Below are positions 47,862-55,717 of a stretch of 64,000 bases of DNA, in pieces. Positions within the stretch are counted from its first letter, which is position 1, and every line of letters begins with the position of its first letter. The stretch comes from Psychrobacillus faecigallinarum (GTDB lineage: Bacteria > Bacillota > Bacilli > Bacillales_A > Planococcaceae), in NCBI RefSeq assembly GCF_014836595.1, contig NZ_JACSQO010000002.1, forward strand, positions 514,245 through 578,244. The letters are read 5' to 3'. The notes beneath the pieces are model-generated. The model was given only the letters and a program-made list of their open reading frames with translations, was not told where the DNA came from and ran no database searches. Both the position numbers and the translations under genes were made by a program.

Positions 47862-48332
47862 ATAGATAAAAATGAATTCTTTCAAGACCTTGAAGAAATT
47901 GTGGTTGACCCTTTGTTTATTGGAAATAGTAAAGAGGACATAGACCAAGAAATATCAAACAACACTTGGTCAATTTCTGTTAGTAACGAAATGAATATTA
48001 AGTTGAGTGTTAAGGATTTTAAAGATTTTTTTAGAGAGGTTATTTCCAACAGAAGTAAACAAATTAAAATGTCTAATAAGGGTATGCTTTTTTATGTATG
48101 GTTCGATTGGCAAGCTGCACAATTAAGATTTAATTTAATATCGGATTATGATTCTAAGCTACCGTTCAGTTGTGAAATTGAAACTATTGATAACCTCGAA
48201 CCTGTCATTGAAGAATTTCTTAGTTTTCCTTATCACGATGGCTTTCCCGTTGAAGATATTCGTGAGGAAGATGAAGGGGTAGAAGAAAACAATAACCCCT
48301 TAAAAATTTTCCTATGCAAAATAAATGGATAA
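47862..48332 (+). CDS. Cassette gene of unknown function, possible AUA start
   Basis: About 156 residues, acidic, no family recognised. The reading frame is open and protein-like from ATA 47862 (reads DKNEFFQDLEEIVVDPL), which sits 5 nt after AGGGAG. The first conventional start, GTG 47901, has no ribosome site. Either an unusual AUA start is used or an ATG was mutated. Segments NISNRSKQIKMSNKG and FYVWFDWQAAQLRF suggest an alpha/beta fold. Element 3 begins 2 nt after the stop. Confidence 0.6.
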   Translation: MDKNEFFQDLEEIVVDPLFIGNSKEDIDQEISNNTWSISVSNEMNIKLSVKDFKDFFREVISNRSKQIKMSNKGMLFYVWFDWQAAQLRFNLISDYDSKLPFSCEIETIDNLEPVIEEFLSFPYHDGFPVEDIREEDEGVEENNNPLKIFLCKING

Positions 48333-48333
48333 T

Positions 48334-48474
48334 TCTTATTCAGCTAACGAGTTGCTTTAGCAAATCTTGGCCATCGTTTCGATGGTCTATTTTTATGTCC
48401 AAAACATTAAGTTGATCCCAGATATGCTTTGTGAAATGTTACACTGAAACTAACGAAGCAGGTTAGTTGAAGAG
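48334..48474 (+). repeat. Cassette element copy 3 (long form)
   Basis: Arms CAGCTAACGAGTTGC and AGCAGGTTAGTTGAA enclose about 100 nt with the hairpin GGCCATCG/CGATGGTC and the conserved tail AAGTTGATCCCAGAT...TGTGAAATGTTACACT, which is shared with copies 14 and 20. Confidence 0.9.
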
Positions 48475-48567
48475 TGTTGTTTAACTTGTATTCAACAATC
48501 GAGCCAGATGGTTATATAACCATCTGAATAAACAAGCGGATTAGTCTGAAGATAAAGGGGGATTTAT

Positions 48568-49161
48568 ATGAATACAAAACGTAAACGGAAGGTCTGGAGG
48601 ATAGGTTCAGGAGTATTTATTGTACTTGTTATAGCTTTCATATCATGGTATTATCCATTATCGCTTTTTAGCATCCATCAAAGCTTTACATATCATCCTG
48701 GTTCGGGAACTCATAATGGCAAAACCTACGAAGAAGAGATTGGCGAGTTTAAAGCTGCCTATGAGAAGGATCTAAAAAAGGATTTAGGAAGTGATAATTA
48801 CAATCCTACCGTAAATCGAACTCAATTTATTCTTCCGATTTTTGAACAAGAATGGCTGATCGGCACGGACTCCAAAACAATTGACAAAGATAAACTGGAT
48901 AGAATGCTTTTCGAAGTACAACAGGCAAGAAATACCCTGTTAGACCTTGTTTCTGAAGGAGATTATTCCAGAGAAGAAAGGATATACCTGGTTGACAGCA
49001 TAAATAATTTCTTGAACTTGGAAGAGCGGATTAGATTTATAAGAAACGGAAAATTTTTTTCGAGAAGTGATTTGCAAAGGATGTTAGGTAATTTACAAGG
49101 AGATTTCTGGGCAGGTTTTGATTACTATACCACCGTTTTTTATGATGTATCTCATAAATAA
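48568..49161 (+). CDS. Membrane-anchored protein of unknown function (cassette gene)
   Basis: 197 residues: a basic N-terminus, one membrane helix (about 12-30), then a soluble extracellular domain with helical content (YEEEIGEFKAAYEKDLKKD). No family recognised. AAAGGGGGA precedes ATG 48568. Element 4 follows after 45 nt. Confidence 0.6.
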   Translation: MNTKRKRKVWRIGSGVFIVLVIAFISWYYPLSLFSIHQSFTYHPGSGTHNGKTYEEEIGEFKAAYEKDLKKDLGSDNYNPTVNRTQFILPIFEQEWLIGTDSKTIDKDKLDRMLFEVQQARNTLLDLVSEGDYSREERIYLVDSINNFLNLEERIRFIRNGKFFSRSDLQRMLGNLQGDFWAGFDYYTTVFYDVSHK

Positions 49162-49206
49162 AAGTTTGAAGCTATCGGGCGCGATTGTTTAATAAGCGTC
49201 TCAGTT

Positions 49207-49241
49207 CTTCTTAAACTAAAGGGTGCTTTAATTGAATAAGG
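49207..49241 (+). repeat. Cassette element copy 4 (short form)
   Basis: CTTCTTAAACTAAAGGGTGC and TTTAATTGAATAAG. It lies beside the 3' end of the decayed recombinase gene. Confidence 0.8.
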
Positions 49242-49276
49242 AACACTTAATAATCGAGAAAATCATGACGAAAGAA

Positions 49277-49327
49277 AGCAACCATTTTGAACAATCTCTT
49301 TCAAAATGGTTGCTTTTATTTTTTGCT
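49277..49327. terminator. Terminator between element 4 and recombinase pseudogene
   Basis: AGCAACCATTTTGA pairs with TCAAAATGGTTGCT around 9-10 nt. It has a T-rich tail on the plus strand and CTTTCTTTC on the minus strand. Confidence 0.8.
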
Positions 49328-49371
49328 GTATGAGGTTAGTAGAATAACTTGTAAAATTGAATCTCTTCTTA

Positions 49372-50130
49372 TTATATATACTCTCCAAACAACTCCGGTT
49401 TCCAACTATGAACAGGATGGTTTTCTTTTGCGAATACTTTTTCTAAATAAATTTCCGTTGTTTCTAACCGTTCATGTCCTAGCGATTTCATAATGTCATA
49501 TATCTCTACTTTATTTAGTCGTGAAATAATGGCAAAAGCGTGTCGAAAGTAATGTGGTGTCAGTTCTACTACTTCATCCTTCAGGTTAAGATACAACTTT
49601 GCATTTTCTTTTTTTACATATTGCGCTAGGTAGGAGGGGGTATAGGCTTTACCTGTGTTTGTAGTAAATAAAGGAGCATTCGATTCTGCTTTTTCTATAG
49701 GTGGTAATCCTCTAGAGCGGCGAAATGCTTTAATGCTATTAAGCACTTTCTCTTTCACTGGTACTTGCCTACGCTTGTTCCTTTACCTATGATTTCTAGA
49801 TAATGTCCTCCCAAGATAGTATCTCTTTTCAAGTCATTTACCTGCAACTTACAAAATTCTTCATTTCTAATTCCCGTAGTAGACAATACATGCACAATTG
49901 CAAACTTCACGTGATGTTCTATTTTTTGAAGGAAGACAGCTTAAAGATTACTTCTTTGGGACCCAGGTTTCGGTTTGGACGTTCATCTTTCCGAACAGTT
50001 GCTTTTCTAAAGCCTTCATATATAGGTTCATTAATATATTTATCATTATAAAGAATGGTTAAGAAAGCTTTTATTATTGCACTCTTTAGCTTAATAGTAG
50101 CAGGAGAGTAAGAGCCTTTTATTAAAACAT
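49372..50130 (-). pseudogene. Frameshifted tyrosine recombinase
   Basis: The C-terminal part (49372-49758) has TPHYFRHAFA (HxxR), SLGHERLETTEIYLEK (His and catalytic Tyr). Upstream, in a shifted frame, comes VLSTTGIRNEEFCKLQVNDL with the first catalytic Arg, joined to KRRQVPVKEK by a 1-nt loss near 49780. A third piece (SPATIKLKSAIIKAFL... ERPNRNLGPKEV) is again out of phase near 49940. The reconstructed protein is an Xer/phage-type integrase different from the intact one at 53146. It is oriented against the cassettes. Confidence 0.85.
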
Positions 50131-50308
50131 GAGGGCTCTTGGTGATTAACCATTCCTGGTATCGTCTCAGATGTCTTGATTAAAGTGATTTTAATTAGTC
50201 AACCTTCGATAACTTGGGCAATATCTTAAGCAGGAACTATTGATTGGTTGTCGAAACAGTAATAATCAGGAAATTTAAAGAAAAAGACTTAGTGAAAGGA
50301 ATGAGTTT

Positions 50309-50803
50309 ATGAAAAATTACCTGTTTAGCATTATAGTCGTAGCACTTCTTGGAATATCTGCGTTGGCCATATTGTTAGTCAACAAGGACACTTCTGAAAA
50401 AGAAGCCGAAGAAACAAATGAAGTTAAAATTGATGATGAATTTCTAAAGAACTGGAATAAAATTAATATTACATTGAAAGAGAAATCCCGAAATAACCAT
50501 TATTTTGAAAATGAGGATTTGAACAATGGTGATATTTTCTTATTAAATGGAGAAAGCCAGGGGTTGAAATTAAAAGAAGGAGATAATGTATTGGTGGATT
50601 TAACCATAATCCCCGATGGCTTAAGTCATACTGGGGTTGGATACATATTAAATGAGAAATATACAGAGATTTTTTCAGCCCCCGTTTCTGATAAACTGAC
50701 AACCTCTTTTGATGTGAAGGTGGATGGGGAATATATAATTTGTATTGTCGGTGGTAACGCAAACTTTATAACAATTACGAATGGTCTTATTTCAATTGAT
50801 TAA
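50309..50803 (+). CDS. Membrane-anchored protein of unknown function (cassette gene)
   Basis: 164 residues. One N-terminal membrane segment (about 4-22) is followed by an exported domain predicted to be beta-rich (LKEGDNVLVDLTIIPDG; YIICIVGGNANFITI), like a small C2- or CBM-like sandwich. GAAAGGAATGAG precedes ATG 50309. Element 5 starts 13 nt after the stop. Confidence 0.6.
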   Translation: MKNYLFSIIVVALLGISALAILLVNKDTSEKEAEETNEVKIDDEFLKNWNKINITLKEKSRNNHYFENEDLNNGDIFLLNGESQGLKLKEGDNVLVDLTIIPDGLSHTGVGYILNEKYTEIFSAPVSDKLTTSFDVKVDGEYIICIVGGNANFITITNGLISID

Positions 50804-50815
50804 ATTTGAATAATA

Positions 50816-50902
50816 TCTTTTTTAACTAGCGAGGTGCTTTACTTCAAGAAGGAGTAAAGTCTTTATTCTTATTTAACTAACGGCGCAGTTTAGTTTAATA
50901 AG
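50816..50902 (+). repeat. Cassette element copy 5
   Basis: Left arm TTTAACTAGCGAGGTGC, central hairpin GCTTTACTTC/GGAGTAAAG, right unit CTTATTTAACTAA...TTTAGTTTAATAAG. Confidence 0.9.
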
Positions 50903-50910
50903 AGGTAAAT

Positions 50911-50940
50911 TTGACCGAGTGTCGAAATAGTAATTATAGT
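50911..50940 (+). promoter_or_regulatory. Possible promoter inside a cassette
   Basis: TTGACC (50911-50916) and TATAGT (50935-50940) with an 18-bp spacer, between element 5 and the next gene. A related GTCGAAA.AGTAATAAT stretch occurs at 50249 before the previous gene. Confidence 0.5.
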
Positions 50941-50962
50941 TGAATTGTAGAAGGGGTAGAAT

Positions 50963-51160
50963 ATGTCAAGATATATTAGTAAATTTTTCTTAACATTACT
51001 AGCTAGTGTAATTTTATTTTTTCTATTGAGTGGTTTGTTTGATAGCGGTGACCATATCGAAATTTGGATTTTTACTTTCGGTACAATAATTATTATAGTG
51101 CTATCATTTTTAATTGCACTTATGTATTATTTAATAGATTTAATTAAGAGTAAATCTTAG
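50963..51160 (+). CDS. Two-helix membrane protein (cassette gene)
   Basis: 65 residues with two membrane helices (about 7-25 and 32-55) and a basic end. No family recognised. GAAGGGG precedes ATG 50963. The stop codon touches element 6. Confidence 0.6.
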   Translation: MSRYISKFFLTLLASVILFFLLSGLFDSGDHIEIWIFTFGTIIIIVLSFLIALMYYLIDLIKSKS

Positions 51161-51240
51161 TTTGTCTACGTTGTGTTTTACTTCGGAAGGGGTAAAGCCT
51201 TTTTTCTTATTGAACTAACGAAGCAGTTTAGTTCAATAAG
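51161..51240 (+). repeat. Cassette element copy 6
   Basis: Degenerate left arm (CTACGTTGTG), central hairpin TTTACTTCGGAAGGGGTAAA with T-run, then a perfect 13-bp stem CTTATTGAACTAA/TTTAGTTCAATAAG. Confidence 0.88.
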
Positions 51241-51289
51241 AAAAACTGATAAAATAACAATAAATCAGTATAAAAAGGTGTTGTTATAT

Positions 51290-51760
51290 TTGGAACAAGT
51301 TAGAATTTATAGAATTTCTTGGGTACCTATATTGGGGTTTATGTCTTTTGGAATATTATTTTGTATATTGACTATTTTAGGTTTAAAAGAGGGTGGACTT
51401 TCTTACACATTAATTATTGGATTCATTTTTCCATTTCTTCTTATTGGGTACGCTATATACCTATTAAAAAAAAGAAGAGAGGGAATGGGATTTTATTGGG
51501 ATGATGAAGGAATTGTAATTGATTTGAACGGTAATAAAGTTTATTGGGATGAAATAGATAGTATTGAATATTATAAAGGTAAAACTGGAACCTCTACAGT
51601 TATTTATCCACACTATACAAATCACGAAAAGATAAGAATTCGTCGTAAAAAATGGATGCCCACAACTTGCCATTCAAATGATTGGATTTTAATAGAAAGT
51701 CCAAATGAATATCACGAAAACTTAATAAAAATATGGGAAGAAAAAAGTAATAAAAAATAA
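51290..51760 (+). CDS. Membrane protein with PH-like domain (cassette gene)
   Basis: 156 residues: two membrane helices (about 8-28 and 38-58) followed by a small beta domain (FYWDDEGIVIDLNGNKVYWD) similar in pattern to bacterial PH-like DUFs. TTG 51290 sits 9 nt after AAAGGTG. The frame also runs upstream through element 6, but that part is element sequence, not gene. Confidence 0.65.
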   Translation: MEQVRIYRISWVPILGFMSFGILFCILTILGLKEGGLSYTLIIGFIFPFLLIGYAIYLLKKRREGMGFYWDDEGIVIDLNGNKVYWDEIDSIEYYKGKTGTSTVIYPHYTNHEKIRIRRKKWMPTTCHSNDWILIESPNEYHENLIKIWEEKSNKK

Positions 51761-51780
51761 TAAAAGGCAAACTTGATTAA

Positions 51781-51868
51781 TTCTTATTAAGCTAACGAGA
51801 TGCTTTACTTCAAGAAGGAGTAAAGCCTTTTTTCTTAGTTAACTAGCGCGGCAGTTTAGTTGAGTAAA
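51781..51868 (+). repeat. Cassette element copy 7
   Basis: Left arm TTAAGCTAACGAGATGC, hairpin GCTTTACTTC/GGAGTAAAGC with T-run, right unit TTAACTAGCG...CAGTTTAGTTGAG. Confidence 0.92.
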
Positions 51869-51893
51869 AAAATGAATTGGAGGTCGAACAGAT

Positions 51894-52139
51894 ATGAAAC
51901 GAGAGGGAATTGTTAAATGGTTTAAAGAAGAAAAGGGTTATGGTCGTATTATGCTTGACGGTGAGGATGGAAATCATGTTTTTGTTCATTTCAGTTCGAT
52001 TTTACCTGATAAAGAAAGATTTCCGAATGGGTTCATATTCCTTAAACAAGGTCAAAAAGTATCCTTTGATTTAATTGAAAACCCAAATTCTACCGACCAA
52101 GAGCAAGTTGCAGAAAATGTATTCATCATCTCTGACTAA
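51894..52139 (+). CDS. Cold-shock-domain protein (cassette gene)
   Basis: 81 residues. RNP1-like KGYGRIML and RNP2-like HVFVHFSSI mark a CspA-type single OB fold that binds single-stranded nucleic acid. It is more divergent than housekeeping Csp (GKVKWFN is KRGIVKWFKEE-like and KGFGFI is KGYGRI). GGAGGTCG precedes ATG 51894. Element 8 starts 7 nt after the stop. Confidence 0.85.
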   Translation: MKREGIVKWFKEEKGYGRIMLDGEDGNHVFVHFSSILPDKERFPNGFIFLKQGQKVSFDLIENPNSTDQEQVAENVFIISD

Positions 52140-52145
52140 AAAAAT

Positions 52146-52181
52146 CTTATTCAACTAATGGGTAGCTTTACTTCAATAAGG
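52146..52181 (+). repeat. Cassette element copy 8 (short form)
   Basis: CTTATTCAACTAA, TGGGTAGC, TTTACTTCAATAAG. The central terminator is absent. Confidence 0.85.
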
Positions 52182-52200
52182 AAATTAAAGGAGTGATTTT

Positions 52201-52701
52201 TTGGAAAACCAATATGTATGTCGTTTTGATATAGATTTTAGACTTGGCGATATTGAAATTAAATTAAATGGGGATGGTCAAGAAGTCCGTTTTAAATTTA
52301 TGATTGCATTCTTTTCATTTCCTTCTTTATTATTTTTTCTGTTACAGCTATGGAATGGAAAAATGAACGAAACTGAAATAAGCAGTTTCGGTTTTGCGGT
52401 GAGATATTATTTTACTGTAGAGGATGAAGATTTACTTATTGAACATTCAACTTACCATGAACTTATTGAACATTCAACTTACTACGAAGGCGAATACATT
52501 ACTCGCAATTATAAATTTAATTTTGAGAATTTTGTTAAAGCAATAGATAAAGGTTTTTCAGAATACCTTCAAGAACAACGCAGTAAAGGAATTCCTATAG
52601 GAGTAGAAGAAGATTCTCACCCCTTATCGAAGCAAGTAATTAAAGAATATGAAGAATTCTCGACCATCATTAATGAGAAGAAAGGTAAATACTTCAACTA
52701 A
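52201..52701 (+). CDS. Protein of unknown function (cassette gene)
   Basis: 166 residues, acidic, no membrane anchor. It holds an internal duplication of LIEHSTY (DNA repeat with 27-nt period at about 52434 and 52461). TTG 52201 follows AAAGGAG. The last codons and the stop lie inside the left arm of element 9 (TTCAACTAAC). No family recognised. Confidence 0.6.
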   Translation: MENQYVCRFDIDFRLGDIEIKLNGDGQEVRFKFMIAFFSFPSLLFFLLQLWNGKMNETEISSFGFAVRYYFTVEDEDLLIEHSTYHELIEHSTYYEGEYITRNYKFNFENFVKAIDKGFSEYLQEQRSKGIPIGVEEDSHPLSKQVIKEYEEFSTIINEKKGKYFN

Positions 52702-52774
52702 CGGGTGCTTTACTTCAAGAAGGAGTAAAGCCTTTTTTTCTTATTGAATTAAAGCAGCAGGTTAGTTAAACAAG
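52692..52774 (+). repeat. Cassette element copy 9 (canonical form)
   Basis: Left TTCAACTAACGGGTGC, hairpin GCTTTACTTC/GGAGTAAAGC with seven T, right GCAGCAGGTTAGTTAAAC. Left and right arms pair over AACTAAC, leave GGG opposite C unpaired, then pair TGC/GCA. Confidence 0.93.
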
Positions 52775-52793
52775 AATATAGGGAGGTATAGAG

Positions 52794-53069
52794 TTGAATT
52801 ACATCATAATTTTACTTTCTTTACTTATCTCGACGATGGTGTCTGTTTGGATAATAAAAAAGAAAAACAACAAAAGGATTAGCATGTTTTCAGCGTTTAT
52901 AACAAATTTATTGTTTTTATCAGGAACAACATGGGTCCTATATAGTATAGATGATGAAGCAAAAATATTTGGTTTTGGGCATACTGATCTTCCTGTCTTG
53001 ATATTTGCGATTCCCATAATAACTTGGGTTAACTTTTTAATTCTTCAATTTGTAAAAAATCAAGGATAA
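52794..53069 (+). CDS. Three-helix membrane protein (cassette gene)
   Basis: 91 residues with three membrane helices (about 2-20, 31-52, 62-86). No family recognised. TTG 52794 follows GGGAGG. Element 10 starts 12 nt after the stop. Confidence 0.6.
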   Translation: MNYIIILLSLLISTMVSVWIIKKKNNKRISMFSAFITNLLFLSGTTWVLYSIDDEAKIFGFGHTDLPVLIFAIPIITWVNFLILQFVKNQG

Positions 53070-53080
53070 AAGGAGTTTTT

Positions 53081-53112
53081 CTTCTTCAACTAACGGGTGC
53101 GTTAGTCAAATA
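53081..53112 (+). repeat. Cassette element copy 10 (short form)
   Basis: CTTCTTCAACTAACGGGTGC then GTTAGTCAAA. It abuts the 3' side of the intact recombinase gene. Confidence 0.85.
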
Positions 53113-53137
53113 GAGCAACGTCATTATGACGTTGCTC
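53113..53137. terminator. Hairpin at the 3' end of the recombinase gene
   Basis: GAGCAACGTCA and its exact complement around TTA. It has only a short T-tract on either strand. Confidence 0.7.
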
Positions 53138-53145
53138 CTTTATAA

Positions 53146-53991
53146 TTAAAAGTATTTCTGATAATACTCTTTCCTTAGCCTTCCGCTTAATTGAGCGTAG
53201 ATCCTAGTTGTTTCACTTTTCTCATGTCCCATAAGACTTTGTATGACTTCAATAGGAGCTCCATTATTCATCAAATGAGTTGCGTAGCTGTGTCTAAGTT
53301 GATGTGGATGAATCTCTTTATTAATTTCCGCACGATTGGAGATCCGCTTGATGATGTATCTCATTTGGGCGACACTCATTTTATGTGGCTGTCTTGCAGT
53401 TACAAAGATTGCTGGATTATGGTCATTACGGCTTTCTATATAGCGTTTAAGCCAAATATCACAACGTGTATTAAAATAAACTTCCCTTTCCTTATCACCC
53501 TTTCCTCTCACGATCGCGGATTGATTGGACCAATTAATATGGTTCTTTTCTAAGGAAACTATTTCGCCAATTCGACAACCGGTAGAAAACATGAATTCAA
53601 AAATTGCTTTTTCTATTGGGGAATGACAGGATTCACGAAGGTGTTCAATCTCCCGTTCGGTTAAATACTTAGGTATCCGCTTCCCTATTTTGGGTTCTTT
53701 AATCTTGGAAGTGGGATTCTTACTAAGAAAGCCTTCTTCATGAGACCAACGAAAAAATGATTTCATAAAGCGGATACGATGTGCAAGACTGGCTGGTTTT
53801 AAATGCTTACAGGATATAGCAAGATATTCCTTTAGTTGATTTGTATCCAGCAATGCCATCTCTACATCTTTAAAATAATCAATTAGTAATGAAGACTGTA
53901 ATTGGTAGGCTTTCAACGTTTGTGGCGAAAAGCCCTCTATTCGCTTATCCGCTTCAAACGAAGCCCATGCTTTTGACAGTAACAATTCCAT
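53146..53991 (-). CDS. Tyrosine recombinase, candidate cassette integrase
   Basis: 281 residues. An N-terminal SAM-like core-binding domain (about 1-90) and a catalytic domain with all active-site residues: Arg140 (TGCRIGE), Lys164 (RGKGDK), His230 and Arg233 (HPHQLRH), His256 (MGHEKSE) and Tyr265 (TRIYAQ). It is Xer-like and lacks the extra helix region that IntI proteins carry between the second and third patches. It faces away from the cassettes that start at 54.1 kb, with half-element 11 between, which is the integron platform layout. A TTG at 53985 is better spaced from AGGGGG than ATG 53991. Its link to the elements is inferred from position only. Confidence 0.9.
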   Translation of the reverse strand: MELLLSKAWASFEADKRIEGFSPQTLKAYQLQSSLLIDYFKDVEMALLDTNQLKEYLAISCKHLKPASLAHRIRFMKSFFRWSHEEGFLSKNPTSKIKEPKIGKRIPKYLTEREIEHLRESCHSPIEKAIFEFMFSTGCRIGEIVSLEKNHINWSNQSAIVRGKGDKEREVYFNTRCDIWLKRYIESRNDHNPAIFVTARQPHKMSVAQMRYIIKRISNRAEINKEIHPHQLRHSYATHLMNNGAPIEVIQSLMGHEKSETTRIYAQLSGRLRKEYYQKYF

Positions 53992-54000
53992 TCCCCCTAA

Positions 54001-54090
54001 AATAGTACTATTAAAAGGATTATTGCCAACTTAATAGAATTATAGACATAGGGCGTGTATTTTTATTAAAGCAGCAGGTTAGTTGAACAA
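54001..54090. promoter_or_regulatory. Candidate primary recombination site (attI-like) beside the recombinase
   Basis: The region between the recombinase start and the next cassette contains only the right half of an element (AAAGCAGCAGGTTAGTTGAAC) with no matching left arm. In integrons the attI site has this position and carries a single well-conserved GTT box. Inference only. Confidence 0.4.
54065..54090 (+). repeat. Cassette element copy 11 (right half only)
   Basis: ATTAAAGCAGCAGGTTAGTTGAAC, identical in its core to the right arms of copies 9 and 13. The terminator and left arm are missing. Confidence 0.85.
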
Positions 54091-54150
54091 ATTAACACAA
54101 GATATATTGAAACGAAAACTATGAAATTATGTCTAATTACAAAAGGAGTG

Positions 54151-54723
54151 ATGATACTGAAAAAACTTAGCTTAATTTTGTCTTTGATATTTTTATCAAT
54201 AGGATTATTGGGCTGCCAACAAAATGGTAAAGAGAAGGAGTCCAACAACGAAATTTCTAAAAATGTAACCAGCTCTCCTACTAAAAATATGCCAAAAGAT
54301 ATGCCTAGTGATTTTAATTTTTCTATTCAGTCCGGCGTTCAAAAAAAGAATGAAATTAATACTTTTGAAGGAACGGTGACCAAGGATTTAATAGCAGATG
54401 GTACTGCAACAACAGAGGTTATCTTAACAGAAGAAGAAATGAAAGCTATTTATGAGAAAATGCAAGAAATTAATATAGCCGAAACGAAGGAATTTACACC
54501 TAAACCTATAAACGGAGCGGCTTGTATGCAAGAACCGCACGGAGAAGATGAGTGGAAAATTATTATTAATGGTGAAACGATAAGTCACTTATTTTCAGAG
54601 GAATACTGCGAACCAACGAACGATGCAAAACAGCTAATTGAGTTGAGAAATTATGTCTTTAATATAATTAAAAGCAAGAGTGAATATAAATCACTCCCAG
54701 AGTCCAAAGGTGGGTACGAATAA
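54151..54723 (+). CDS. Lipoprotein of unknown function (cassette gene)
   Basis: About 190 residues with lipobox LLGC after a typical signal (KKLSLILSLIFLSIG). The mature part is Ser/Asn/Lys-rich at first, then folded, with two Cys (AACMQEPHGED and EEYCEP) that may pair. The ribosome site AAAGGAG (54142-54148) is too close to ATG 54151; CTG 54157, 8 nt away, may be the real start. Element 12 begins directly after the stop. Confidence 0.65.
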   Translation: MILKKLSLILSLIFLSIGLLGCQQNGKEKESNNEISKNVTSSPTKNMPKDMPSDFNFSIQSGVQKKNEINTFEGTVTKDLIADGTATTEVILTEEEMKAIYEKMQEINIAETKEFTPKPINGAACMQEPHGEDEWKIIINGETISHLFSEEYCEPTNDAKQLIELRNYVFNIIKSKSEYKSLPESKGGYE

Positions 54724-54802
54724 TTATTGAACGGGTGCTTTACTTCAAGAAGGAGTAAAGCCTTTTTTCTTATTGAAATAAAGAAGCAGGTAGTTAAAAA
54801 AG
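54724..54802 (+). repeat. Cassette element copy 12
   Basis: Left arm lacks four bases (TTATTGAACGGGTGC). Hairpin GCTTTACTTC/GGAGTAAAGC with T-run. Right arm GAAGCAGGTAGTTAAA. Confidence 0.9.
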
Positions 54803-54860
54803 AATTGTATTTTAGTTTTGAAGAATTATAAAGAAAATATCATTGGGAGGGAGAAGAAAA

Positions 54861-55717
54861 ATGACTAATTCAGATAAGAAGACTGTCAATTTAATTAATG
54901 TTGATTTTCAAGGATTACATGTTAATACAATAGGTGATGGAGAAGCTATTGTTTTCCTGCACGGTGGACCTGGAAGCGAACAACGTTTTTTCCTACCACA
55001 TGTTTTACCCTTATCTCGTAAGTTTAAATTAGTCTTTTATGATCAAAGAGGTTGTGGGAAATCAGAACCATCCATAGATAATCAATATTCGATGAAGGAT
55101 GAAGTAAATGCATTGGAATTATTACGGAAAGAATTAAGACTAGAGAAAATAAATCTATTCGGAGAGTCCTGGGGTTCAATGCTGGCTCTACTATATGCAA
55201 CTACTTATCCAGAAAAGGTAAATAAGATTTTTCTAACTGCTGCAATAGGTGTTACTGCTGAAGGATTTAAAATCTTTGGAGAAGAATTAGAAAAAAGGTT
55301 GTCGAAAAAAGATAAAGTAAATCTCTCTAATTTAGAGGTTAGACTCAAAAGAGGGGATTCAACAATCGAAGATATTTTATTGGTTTGGATAAATATTATG
55401 TTTATTCAGAGGGATCATTAAAGAGGAAAGCAAAAACATCTATAAATCCAACAGTAAATGATGCAATTGGAAAGGACATCCTAGATAACTATGACTTAAC
55501 CAATAGATTAGATGCTATCAATAATATCCCTATCTTAATTGCACAAGGAAGCCACGACATATTAACTCCTAATTTAGCAGAAAAATTACTGTTAGAACAT
55601 ATTCCTCATGCAAAGTTAATTGAAATAGAGAAGTGTGGTCATTGGACCGTTTTGGAAAAACCAAATGAAATCAATAAAATTGCTCATGATTTTTTTAACA
55701 CTAGCTTGTTAAGCTAA
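54861..55717 (+). pseudogene. Alpha/beta hydrolase interrupted by a frameshift (cassette gene)
   Basis: Two frames together make one prolyl-iminopeptidase-like hydrolase. The first (54861-55421) has the oxyanion HGGPGSEQ, DQRGCGKSEP and nucleophile GESWGS. The second (from about 55385 to 55717) has the Asp region (QGSHDILTP) and the His in KCGHW. The break is at GTTTGG (55383-55388), where one T appears to be missing (VLDKYYVY is restored by adding it). ATG 54861 follows GGGAGGGAG. It is either a recent pseudogene or a base-call error in a T-run. Confidence 0.85.

Noticed and set aside
51173..51289. Coding extension upstream of the PH-like cassette gene
   Set aside because: This open stretch is the sequence of element 6. 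The ribosome site supports a start at TTG 51290.
52201..52701. Immunity-protein (WapI-like) annotation for this cassette gene
   Set aside because: There is a vague resemblance in composition only. No motif supports it.
53146..53991. Calling the recombinase IntI
   Set aside because: The additional helix region between patches II and III that marks integron integrases is absent. Only the genomic layout is integron-like.
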